Origin: CAVSUR01 sp052143655
GTDB lineage: Bacteria > Actinomycetota > Actinomycetes > Streptosporangiales > Streptosporangiaceae
Length of the DNA stretch: 14,122 bases
Assembly (NCBI GenBank): GCA_052143655.1
Contig: JBKQSL010000277.1
Location: 1-14,122 of the forward strand
Direction of reading: 5' to 3'
The stretch's first letter is position 1, and the number at the start of each line of letters is the position of its first letter. The notes below the pieces were generated by a model, which saw nothing but the letters and a program-made list of their open reading frames with translations, had not been told where the DNA came from and ran no database searches. The position numbers and the translations under genes were made by a program. Positions 5,573 through 11,974 of the stretch are shown in pieces.

Positions 5573-6676
5573 ATGAGCAGCTCAGCCGATACCAGCACGC
5601 CGACCCGCCGGCCGGTGCCCGTCTACAGGCGCAGACGGCGGCGGATCTACGCCACCATCGCGGTGGCCATCGTAGCGGTCATCGCCGTGATCATCTGGGC
5701 CGTCGTGCGCGGCAGTTCCAGCCCTGCGGCACTGCCCAGCTTCACCATCTCGGTCAGCCAGGGCACGGTCGCCAGCCCGGACAGCATCTTGGAGAGCGAG
5801 CCATCGCTCTCCAAGATCATCCCCGCGCACCTGCACTACGTGCCGTTCGAAGCCGGCGTCACCGCGATCGCGGAAATGAAGAGCGGATCGGTGCAGGCGA
5901 TCAGCGGCGTCGGCAACCCGCCGACGACCGCGGCCATCGGCACGAACACCGGCGTCACCGTGGTCATGGGCTGGGGGTTCGACGACGACCAGCTGCTGGT
6001 GCCCAAGTCGGTTACCTCGCCAGCCCAGCTGGCGGGCAAGTCCGTCGGCGTGCTGGTCGGCTCGTCGGAGGACTACGAGCTGCTCGGCTACCTCGGACTG
6101 AAGCACCTGACCAGCAAGGTCAAGGTGGTTCCGTTCGCCGACGAGAATGCCGCCGGCGCCGCTGCGCTGTCCGGCGCGGTGAACGCCGCCTACGTCTACG
6201 GCAGCCCGGCCACGGCGCTGATCGCCAAGGGATACCACCCGCTGATCAACGCCGAGCAGATCGCCAAGCTGGGCATCCCCGGCCTGGACGTGGTCGCGGT
6301 GGCGACGAGCGTGGTCAAGAGCGACCCGACGCTGGTGCAGGACTACGTGTGCGCCGAGCTGACGGGCAGCCGCGACATGACGGGGCCGCAGGCCGCCAAG
6401 TACCTGGCCGCCAGCTCCAAGGCCCAGGGCGTGCCCGGCAGCCAGGTCGTGGCCGCTACCCGGGGCTACCCGTTCATCCTGCCCGGCCAGCAGCTGTACT
6501 GGCTCGGCTCCACCCTGCACGATCCCACCAGCCGGATCGTGCAGGCCTACCAGCAGACCGGCAAGTTCCTGGTCTCCCAGGGCCGGCTCACCTCGGTGCC
6601 GTCCGCGACACAGATTGCCGCGCACGTCGACGTCACGTTCATCAAGAAGGCGCTGGCCGGTGACTGCCCGAGCTGA
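5573..6676 (+). CDS. ABC transporter substrate-binding protein, sulfonate/NitT-TauT type, membrane-anchored
   Basis: A 367-residue extracytoplasmic binding protein for a sulfonate-like ligand. Residues 1-25 are polar and end in a run of arginines. A single hydrophobic helix (about 26-45, IYATIAVAIVAVIAVIIWAV) follows, then the periplasmic-type binding fold. Typical pieces are EAGVTAIAEMKSGSVQAISG (about 96-115), TNTGVTVVMGWG, and SPAQLAGKSVGVLVGSSEDY (about 148-167, the usual 'dLkGKkvgv' segment of SsuA/TauA proteins). Unlike most Gram-positive binding proteins it has no lipobox cysteine, so the helix probably acts as a signal anchor. GAGG lies eight bases before ATG 5573. The ATPase gene overlaps its 3' end by 17 bases, so the two are translationally coupled. 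Confidence 0.85.
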   Translation: MSSSADTSTPTRRPVPVYRRRRRRIYATIAVAIVAVIAVIIWAVVRGSSSPAALPSFTISVSQGTVASPDSILESEPSLSKIIPAHLHYVPFEAGVTAIAEMKSGSVQAISGVGNPPTTAAIGTNTGVTVVMGWGFDDDQLLVPKSVTSPAQLAGKSVGVLVGSSEDYELLGYLGLKHLTSKVKVVPFADENAAGAAALSGAVNAAYVYGSPATALIAKGYHPLINAEQIAKLGIPGLDVVAVATSVVKSDPTLVQDYVCAELTGSRDMTGPQAAKYLAASSKAQGVPGSQVVAATRGYPFILPGQQLYWLGSTLHDPTSRIVQAYQQTGKFLVSQGRLTSVPSATQIAAHVDVTFIKKALAGDCPS

Positions 6677-7490
6677 CACCGGCGGCTCCGGCCCGGCCGG
6701 GCCGGAGCTGGCGAGCCCCGGCGCGGACGTGGCGATCCACTCGGTTGGCAAGACTTTCCGCCGGGCCGGGCGGCGCACGGTCGCGCTGGCGGGGGCCAGC
6801 CTGACGGTCCAGGCAGGCGAGCTGATCTGCCTGCTGGGGCCGTCCGGCTGCGGCAAGTCGACGCTGCTGCGGATCGTCGCCGGCGCACTGGCAGCCGGCG
6901 AGGGCACCGTCACGGTCGGCGGGCGGCCGGTGACCGGGCCGTCCGCCGACCGGGGGATGCTGTTCCAGACGCCGATGCTGTTCCCGTGGCTGACGACCCG
7001 CAAGAACGTCCTGTTCGGCCCGCGGGCGCAGCGCGCCGCGAGGCTGCATGAGCGGGACGACCCGGAGCTGGACGCCGAAGCGGAGGAACTGCTGCGCCAG
7101 GTCGGCCTGGGCGGATTCGGCGAGGCTTTCCCGCACGAGCTGTCCGGCGGGATGCGGCACCGCGCGGCGTTCGCCCGCGCCCTGGCATCCCGGCCGTCCC
7201 TGCTGCTGATGGACGAGCCGTTCGGCGCGCTGGACGCGATCACCCGCGAGCGGATGCACGACTTCCTGCTGGATATGTGGGGCCAGTACCGAACCACGAT
7301 CATCTTCGTGACCCACGACATCGAGGAGGCCATCATGCTCGGCGACCGGGTGGCCGCGATGGGCGGCAGGCCACCGGGCATCCGGGAGGTCATCGATATC
7401 CCGCTCGCCCGGCCCCGGTACGCCCTCGATGCCGATACCGAGGCCTTCCTGACCGTCAAGCGCCAGATCCGCCGGTCGCTGATGAGCTGA
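6660..7490 (+). CDS. tauB: ABC transporter ATP-binding protein, sulfonate/taurine type
   Basis: The start is GTG 6660, which overlaps the binding-protein gene by 17 bases and has AAGAAGG (6644-6650) nine bases upstream. An upstream in-frame ATG at 6615 would read into a basic, shadow-like sequence. The 276-residue protein has every ABC motif: Walker A GPSGCGKST (60-68), Q-loop FQTPMLFPW (Q103), signature LSGGM (161-165, followed by RHR where RQR is usual), Walker B LLLMDEP (D185, E186), D-loop GALD and switch VTHD (H219). The FPWLT after the Q-loop and the DIEEAIMLGDRV region are typical of the SsuB/TauB/NrtD group. It powers uptake together with the neighbouring permease. Tau versus Ssu cannot be decided; I used tau because of the neighbouring dioxygenase. 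Confidence 0.92.
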   Translation: MTARADTGGSGPAGPELASPGADVAIHSVGKTFRRAGRRTVALAGASLTVQAGELICLLGPSGCGKSTLLRIVAGALAAGEGTVTVGGRPVTGPSADRGMLFQTPMLFPWLTTRKNVLFGPRAQRAARLHERDDPELDAEAEELLRQVGLGGFGEAFPHELSGGMRHRAAFARALASRPSLLLMDEPFGALDAITRERMHDFLLDMWGQYRTTIIFVTHDIEEAIMLGDRVAAMGGRPPGIREVIDIPLARPRYALDADTEAFLTVKRQIRRSLMS

Positions 7491-7557
7491 CCCCCCGCCA
7501 GCGAGGAGCCGCCCAGCCGCCGGCCCGCCGCGCGCCCACCCCGAGGAGTCCTGAGCA

Positions 7558-8466
7558 ATGTCCCTGTGGCCCGCCATGCCGTCGCTCGACGACGATCTGC
7601 TGACCGATGCCGCGCCGCCGCTGACGGAGGAGGACGAGCTAGCCGACGATCAGGCCGAGCGCGACGACCTCGCCGCCTACCGCCGGGCCCGGCGCCGGGC
7701 CCGGACTCGGCGTGTGGGCACCGGCGCGATCGGCCTCGTCGTGCTCGCGCTGATCTGGCAGCTCGTCGCGATGCTGATGGGCGACCCGATCTTCCTGCCG
7801 TCGGTCTCCCAGACGGCGCACGCGTTCGTGCACTACCTGGACCAGCCCTACCCGGCCCAGGGCAAGCCGCTGTGGTACGACGCGGTGATCAGCCTGCGCC
7901 GCATCCTGATCGGCTTCGCGGCCGGCACCGCCACCGGGGTGACACTCGGCGCGGGCATGTCCGCCAGCCGGGTGGTGCGGCACCTGGTCGACCCGGTCAT
8001 CGAGGTGCTCCGGCCGCTGCCGCCGCTGGCCTTCATCCCGCTGTTCATCATCTGGCTCGGGATCGGCGAGATGCCCAAGGAGGTCCTGATCATCATCGGG
8101 GTGGCGCCCATCATGGCGATCACCACCGTCGCCGCGCTGGACGAGGTGCCCGACGACCTGCGCCTGTGCGCGCGGACTCTGGGCGCGTCCGCCCGTTGCG
8201 CGCTGCTGCGGGTGCAGATCCGGTCCGCGCTCCCCGGCATCCTGACCGGGATGCGCATATCCATGGCGGGCGCCTGGACCAGCATCGTCGCCGCCGAGCT
8301 GATCGCGGCAACCAGCGGCCTGGGCTACCTGATCATGCAGGCGGGCGATTACCTGAACACCGCCCTGGTGTTCTCGGGCATCATCACGATCGCGATCCTC
8401 GGCCTCGGCCTGGACGCCTGCCTGCGCGGCCTGCTGCTGCTGGCCGATCCGAGCAGGCGCCAGTAA
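7558..8466 (+). CDS. tauC: ABC transporter permease, sulfonate/taurine type
   Basis: A 302-residue integral membrane protein. It starts with an acidic cytoplasmic tail (residues 1-40) and an Arg cluster (YRRARRRARTRR, 41-52), and then has about six hydrophobic helices (near 53-74, 113-135, 156-170, 175-193, 237-252 and 268-287). The EAA loop that docks on the ATPase is at about 196-226 (DEVPDDLRLCARTLGAS...LPGILTGMR). LRPLPPLAFIPLFIIWLGIG is the hallmark of SsuC/TauC permeases. GAGGAG (7543-7548) lies nine bases before the ATG. The acidic N-terminal extension is longer than usual. It is the last gene of the transporter operon and is followed by a short perfect hairpin. Confidence 0.92.
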   Translation: MSLWPAMPSLDDDLLTDAAPPLTEEDELADDQAERDDLAAYRRARRRARTRRVGTGAIGLVVLALIWQLVAMLMGDPIFLPSVSQTAHAFVHYLDQPYPAQGKPLWYDAVISLRRILIGFAAGTATGVTLGAGMSASRVVRHLVDPVIEVLRPLPPLAFIPLFIIWLGIGEMPKEVLIIIGVAPIMAITTVAALDEVPDDLRLCARTLGASARCALLRVQIRSALPGILTGMRISMAGAWTSIVAAELIAATSGLGYLIMQAGDYLNTALVFSGIITIAILGLGLDACLRGLLLLADPSRRQ

Positions 8467-8475
8467 GCTGCGAGG

Positions 8476-8498
8476 GCGGGCCGGTGGCACCGGCCCGC
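8476..8498 (+). terminator. Hairpin terminator after the transporter operon
   Basis: GCGGGCCGGTG (8476-8486) and CACCGGCCCGC (8488-8498) are perfectly complementary and begin ten bases after the permease stop codon. It isolates the cysE promoter region from the upstream operon. Confidence 0.75.
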
Positions 8499-8508
8499 AG
8501 GTTAGCGC

Positions 8509-8522
8509 CGGACCTTCGTCCC
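8509..8522. promoter_or_regulatory. DosR/DevR-like box 1 upstream of cysE
   Basis: CGGACCTTCGTCCC matches 11 of 14 positions of the DosR core GGGACTWWAGTCCC. Its centre is 22 bp from that of the next box, close to two helical turns, as often found for paired DosR sites. Confidence 0.45.
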
Positions 8523-8530
8523 TGACTTTC

Positions 8531-8544
8531 GGGACCAAAGTCCC
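8531..8544. promoter_or_regulatory. DosR/DevR-like box 2 upstream of cysE
   Basis: GGGACCAAAGTCCC matches 13 of 14 positions of the DosR core GGGACTWWAGTCCC, and the two preceding bases of the longer consensus also fit (TTC before GGGAC). It would overlap the -35 position of a promoter whose -10 is CATACT (8553-8558), the usual arrangement for DosR-activated promoters in mycobacteria. DosR-type regulators respond to hypoxia and nitric oxide through heme sensor kinases. Confidence 0.6.
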
Positions 8545-8552
8545 TGGATCAG

Positions 8553-8558
8553 CATACT
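8553..8558 (+). promoter_or_regulatory. Candidate -10 element of the cysE promoter
   Basis: CATACT agrees with TATAAT at four of six positions and lies 17 bases after the hexamer CGGGAC (8530-8535), which sits inside DosR-like box 2. There is no good -35, which is expected for an activator-dependent promoter. The start point would fall near 8565, inside the palindrome listed next. Confidence 0.4.
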
Positions 8559-8593
8559 CGACATTATCGATATTTCTTATCGGGAAAGTCGAG
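8557..8593. promoter_or_regulatory. Imperfect palindrome (candidate sulfur operator B) before cysE
   Basis: Left arm CTCGACATTATCGATA (8557-8572) and right arm TATCGGGAAAGTCGAG (8578-8593) pair at 13 of 16 positions around a 5-base centre. The region is AT-rich in a GC-rich genome, overlaps the predicted transcription start, and contains GGGAAAG as do the other three sites. Best preserved of the four. A transcription-factor operator is more likely than an RNA structure because of its position. Confidence 0.55.
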
Positions 8594-8622
8594 ATTTCCG
8601 AAGCCGCCCGGAGAGAAGGCCA

Positions 8623-9489
8623 ATGAGAATTGCCGACGACGCCGCCCCGCCGCGTGCCCTGGTGCGGCGCGAGAAGGCACCGCGGAAGGTCACGCCGCTG
8701 ACGATTGCACGTGACATCATCGCGCCGCACCGCAGGGAGCCGCGCGGCAGGCCGGCTGGCGAGCAGGCCCGCCGGGAGCCGCTGGCGGCTCCGCTGGCCG
8801 CCTTCCGGGGCGACCTGCGCAGCGCGCGAGAGCGCGATCCCGCGGCGCGGTCCACCCTTGAGGTCCTGCTGTGCTACCCGGGCGTGCATGCCCTTGGCGG
8901 CCACCGGGTGAGCCACTGGCTGTGGAACCACCGGCTCAGGCTGACGGCCCGCGTGTGCGCCGAGTTCACCCGCTGGATCACCGGAGTGGACATTCATCCC
9001 GGCGCCGTGCTCGGCCCCGGGCTGTTCATCGACCACGCCATGGGCGTGGTCATCGGCGAGACCGCCGAGGTCGGCGCCGACGTCACGATCTACCACGGGG
9101 TCACCCTCGGCGGCACCAGCCTGGAGAAGACCAAGCGGCACCCGACCGTCGGCGACCGGGTCACCATCGGAGCGGGCGCCAAGATCCTCGGCCCGATCAC
9201 CATCGGCGCGGACAGCCGCATCGGCGCCAACGCGGTCGTCGTCAAGCCCGTGCCGCCCGGCTCAGTCGTCGTCGGGGTGCCCGGCCAGATCATCAGCCGG
9301 GACCAGTCGCGCCCGGCGACAGGCCCGGACCTCAACAACGGGCAGCTTCCCGACCTGGTCGGCGCCACCTTGCAGTCGCTGCTGATCCGGGTCGGGAAGC
9401 TGGAAGCGCAGGCCGACGGCGGCGTGCCGGGGCCCGGGATCAGGCCGCCTGAGGCCGGAGTCTGGCACGGGGAGGATTTCTCGATCTGA
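8623..9489 (+). CDS. cysE: Serine O-acetyltransferase CysE with an N-terminal extension
   Basis: It makes O-acetyl-L-serine from serine and acetyl-CoA, the first step of cysteine synthesis, in the cytoplasm. The 288-residue product has a ~60-residue basic, disordered-looking extension. The CysE core then starts at FRGDLRSARERDP (61 onward), with STLEVLLCYPGVHALGGHRV. A left-handed beta-helix of hexapeptide repeats follows (about 123-222), with catalytic D123 in DIHP and H138 in FIDHAMG (15 apart, as D143/H158 of the E. coli enzyme) and GETAEVG...TLGGTS. After the helix comes a ~65-residue variable tail. ATG 8623 is preceded by GGAGAG and AGAAGG; no better internal start exists before residue 60, so the extension appears real. 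CysK, its product user and usual partner, is encoded 3.7 kb downstream. Confidence 0.95.
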   Translation: MRIADDAAPPRALVRREKAPRKVTPLTIARDIIAPHRREPRGRPAGEQARREPLAAPLAAFRGDLRSARERDPAARSTLEVLLCYPGVHALGGHRVSHWLWNHRLRLTARVCAEFTRWITGVDIHPGAVLGPGLFIDHAMGVVIGETAEVGADVTIYHGVTLGGTSLEKTKRHPTVGDRVTIGAGAKILGPITIGADSRIGANAVVVKPVPPGSVVVGVPGQIISRDQSRPATGPDLNNGQLPDLVGATLQSLLIRVGKLEAQADGGVPGPGIRPPEAGVWHGEDFSI

Positions 9490-9494
9490 GCAGG

Positions 9495-9520
9495 GCTGGC
9501 CGGCAGCGTGGCCGGCCAGC
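9495..9520 (+). terminator. Intercistronic hairpin between cysE and cdo
   Basis: A perfect 10-bp stem (GCTGGCCGGC 9495-9504 with GCCGGCCAGC 9511-9520) has a 6-base loop. It lies in the 63-base gap between cysE and cdo. It may partly terminate cysE transcripts or protect the upstream message. Confidence 0.55.
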
Positions 9521-9552
9521 GCAGTCGCCGCAGCCACCATCTGGAGGCAGTC

Positions 9553-10122
9553 ATGACCACCGTGCCCATCGTCGCAGCCTCGCCGCTGACGGCCAGTCGC
9601 TGTCCCGCCGGACTGCTCGCGGGCATTCGCGAGGCCGTCGTGCAGCACGGCAGCTGGCAGCAGACCGCCGAGCTCGTCGGCCAGCAGGTCCGCCAGCACC
9701 TGCCCGGGCCGGACATCCTGACCGCGCAGGAGCGGCTGGGCGACCCGGCCGGATACCGTTCCCACCTGCTGCACGTCGAGCCGGACGGGTCCTTCTCGGT
9801 GGTGGCGCTGGTCTGGCGGCCGGGCCAGGCCACGACAATCCACGACCACGTCGCCTGGGGCGCGTTCGCCGTCGTGCAGGGCACCGAGTACGAGGAGGTC
9901 TTCGCGCTCACGCCGGGCCAGACCGCGCTGGTCCCGCTGGCGGGCAACCAGAATCACGCCGGTGACGTCGCCGCCTTCGCCCCGCCGGGCGACATCCACC
10001 GGATTACCAACTCCAGCGACGAGATCGTGATCCAGGTGCACGTCTACGGCACCGACGTGGCGCGCCTGGGCACCAGCGTCCGCCGCATCTACGACCTGCC
10101 GGTCCAGGGCTCGCTGACGTAA
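9553..10122 (+). CDS. cdo: Cysteine dioxygenase (cupin, type I family)
   Basis: This non-heme iron enzyme adds O2 to the thiol of L-cysteine to give cysteine sulfinate, the entry to taurine or sulfite and pyruvate. The 189-residue cupin shows the two motifs: GQATTIHDHVAWGAFAVVQG (iron ligands H97 and H99) and APPGDIHRITN (H149). The residue that is Cys93 in mammalian enzymes (Cys-Tyr cofactor) is glycine (G103), as in many bacterial homologues. ATG 9553 has GGAGG (9543-9547) five bases upstream, better than the in-frame ATG at 9508. It follows cysE after 63 bases and is convergent with the desulfurase gene. 3-mercaptopropionate dioxygenase is a related alternative; the cysteine-rich context favours cysteine. 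Confidence 0.88.
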   Translation: MTTVPIVAASPLTASRCPAGLLAGIREAVVQHGSWQQTAELVGQQVRQHLPGPDILTAQERLGDPAGYRSHLLHVEPDGSFSVVALVWRPGQATTIHDHVAWGAFAVVQGTEYEEVFALTPGQTALVPLAGNQNHAGDVAAFAPPGDIHRITNSSDEIVIQVHVYGTDVARLGTSVRRIYDLPVQGSLT

Positions 10123-10141
10123 CGGCACGGGCCGGAACGGA

Positions 10142-10181
10142 CCGGCCCGGTCAGCCCCGGAACGGAGGCTGACCGGGCCGG
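10142..10181. terminator. Bidirectional hairpin terminator between convergent cdo and desulfurase genes
   Basis: CCGGCCCGGTCAGCC (10142-10156) pairs perfectly with GGCTGACCGGGCCGG (10167-10181) around a 10-base loop. Outer arms ACGGCAC (10122-10128) and GTGCCGT (10194-10200) could extend the structure. It stands between the stop codons of two converging genes. Confidence 0.8.
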
Positions 10182-10224
10182 CTGCATTGTGCTGTGCCGT
10201 AGCTGTGCGCGGCGAGCGTGCGCG

Positions 10225-11970
10225 CTAGCGCAGCCGCTGGCCGGCCAGCACGTACAGCGCCGCGGCCAGCTGGTCAACCTCCGCGGCTGTGTTGTACAGC
10301 GCCAGCGCGGCGCGGACCGTCGAGGTCAGCCCGTAGCGCCGCAGGATCGGCTGGGCGCAGTGGTGCCCGGCACGGACCGCGATGCCCTCGGCGTTGAGGG
10401 CCGACGCGACCTCCTCCGGCTGGTGCCCGTCGAGCACGAACGACAGGACGCTGGCCTTCTCCGGCGCCGTGCCGACCAGGCGCAGGCCCGGCACGGCCGA
10501 CAGCGCCTGGGTGGCGTAGCCGAGCAGCCACTGCTCGTAGCTGGCGATGCTGGCCCGGCCGATCCGGTCGACGTACTCCAAGGCGGTCTGCAGCGCGACC
10601 GCGTCCCCGATCGATGCGGTTCCCGCCTCGAACCGAGTCGGCGGCGGCTGGTAGGTGGTGCGCTCGAACGTGACGTCCCGGATCATGTTCCCGCCCCCCT
10701 GCCAGGGCGGCATCGACTCGAGCACCTCCGGCTTGCCGTACAGGGCGCCGATCCCGGTCGGGCCGAATATCTTGTGCCCGGAGAACAGGTAGAAGTCGGC
10801 GTCCAGCGCCCGTACGTCGACGGGCATGTGCGATACCGACTGCGCTCCGTCGATGAGCACCCGGGCGCCAGCCTGGTGCGCGGCGTCGGTTACCTCGCGA
10901 ACCGGGACGACGGTGCCCAGGGCGTTGGACACGTGCGTAACCGCGACCAGCCGGGTCCGGTCGGTGAGCAGCCTGCGATACTCCGCCAGGATGATCTGCC
11001 CGGCGTCGTCCACGGGGATCACCCGCAGCACCGCGCCCCGCTCGGCGGCGAGCAGCTGCCACGGGACGATGTTCGCGTGGTGCTCCAGGCAGGAGATCAC
11101 GATCTCATCGCCCGGCCCGACGTTCTGGCGGCCCCAGCTCTGCGCGACCAGGTTGATCGCCTCGGTGGCGCCCCGCACGAAGACGATGTCGTCCGCCGAC
11201 GGCGCGCCGAGGAAACCAGCTACTGCCGCCCGCGCGTCCTCGTAGGCCTGGGTCGCGCGGCTGGCGAGCTCGTGCGCGCCGCGGTGCACGTTGGAGTTCT
11301 CATGCCGGTAGTACTGCTCCAGCCGGTCGATTACGGCCTGGGGCTTCTGCGTGGTCGCGGCGTTGTCCAGCCAGACCAGCCGGTGCCCGTGGATGCGCTC
11401 AGTGAGGATCGGGAAGTCGCGGCGGACCGCCTCGACGTCGAAGGACGGCGGCACGGTCGCGGCCGCCGTGCCGGGGAGGCCGGCGGCCTGTCCCGTCTCG
11501 GCGGCGGACCGCAGCGCGGCCGCCTCCGGCCCTCCTTCGAGGAAGTAGAACGCCGGGCCGCCCAGCGGGGCATACGGATCCGCCAGCGTCATCCCGCCCG
11601 GCGCCGCCGGGGGGCTGAGCCCGGGCGGCGCGAGCAGCGCCCAGTCAGGCGGCGCGAGCGTGCCCTGGCCCGCCGGGGCGGCGCGGTGCGGCGGCTCGTG
11701 CATGGTGATCCCCGGGTCGGCCAGCGAGTCGGGCACGCTGGTCAGTACGGTCGCGTTCGGCGACACCGGCCCGGACACAGGCGGCGGCGCAGCCGGCGCG
11801 GCGGCGGCCGCCCCGGCGGCGGTCGCCCCGTTCAGGGATTCCGGCTGGTCGTCCGGCACGGCATCTGCTCCGGGCAGGGCCGCGAAGAGCTCATGGGCCA
11901 GCCGGGCCAGGGTCGCCTCGTCCGGCAGGCCGTTCGGCGGCGCGGTCGCGCCGTTCGCTGACGCGCTCAT
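10225..11970 (-). CDS. Encapsulin-cargo cysteine desulfurase (CyD, SufS-type) with disordered loading domain
   Basis: A PLP enzyme that removes sulfur from L-cysteine, giving alanine and a protein persulfide. The 581-residue protein has two parts. Residues ~1-175 are rich in Ala, Pro and Gly with scattered motifs (LARLAHELFAALPG about 21-34, PDWALLAPPG about 108-117, DPYAPLGGPAFYFLEG about 131-146). This is the disordered extension that directs such desulfurases into Family 2A shells. From FDVEAVRRDFPIL (~177) comes a complete SufS-like domain: WLDNAATTQKP, NVHRGAHELASRAT, EHHANIVPW, the PLP lysine K400 in SGHK, and catalytic C538 in RAGHHCAQP (group II loop). ATG 11970 lies four bases after the encapsulin stop and uses GGTGA at that stop, so the genes are coupled. 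No SufE, SufU or other acceptor gene is in the window, which fits sulfur storage more than Fe-S assembly. Confidence 0.95.
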   Translation of the reverse strand: MSASANGATAPPNGLPDEATLARLAHELFAALPGADAVPDDQPESLNGATAAGAAAAAPAAPPPVSGPVSPNATVLTSVPDSLADPGITMHEPPHRAAPAGQGTLAPPDWALLAPPGLSPPAAPGGMTLADPYAPLGGPAFYFLEGGPEAAALRSAAETGQAAGLPGTAAATVPPSFDVEAVRRDFPILTERIHGHRLVWLDNAATTQKPQAVIDRLEQYYRHENSNVHRGAHELASRATQAYEDARAAVAGFLGAPSADDIVFVRGATEAINLVAQSWGRQNVGPGDEIVISCLEHHANIVPWQLLAAERGAVLRVIPVDDAGQIILAEYRRLLTDRTRLVAVTHVSNALGTVVPVREVTDAAHQAGARVLIDGAQSVSHMPVDVRALDADFYLFSGHKIFGPTGIGALYGKPEVLESMPPWQGGGNMIRDVTFERTTYQPPPTRFEAGTASIGDAVALQTALEYVDRIGRASIASYEQWLLGYATQALSAVPGLRLVGTAPEKASVLSFVLDGHQPEEVASALNAEGIAVRAGHHCAQPILRRYGLTSTVRAALALYNTAAEVDQLAAALYVLAGQRLR

Positions 11971-11974
11971 GCCG

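Noticed and set aside
4267..5598. 443-codon minus-strand ORF opposite the dioxygenase
   Set aside because: Antisense shadow: the dioxygenase reads with all active-site residues on the plus strand, and this ORF also covers its leader.
5582..7558. 658-codon minus-strand ORF across the transporter genes
   Set aside because: It lies opposite two clear ABC transporter genes, has no domain and has repetitive Arg/Asp/Gly/His composition typical of antisense frames in GC-rich DNA.
7639..9141. 500-codon minus-strand ORF opposite the permease and cysE
   Set aside because: It spans a terminator and promoter region and lacks any recognisable motif; the plus strand carries well-defined genes.
10189..11961. 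590-codon plus-strand ORF opposite the desulfurase
   Set aside because: Shadow of the desulfurase gene, whose PLP lysine and catalytic cysteine motifs are intact on the minus strand.
10225..11970. Desulfurase as part of a SUF iron-sulfur operon
   Set aside because: No sufB, sufC, sufD, sufU or sufE is nearby, and the long N-terminal extension is foreign to housekeeping SufS.
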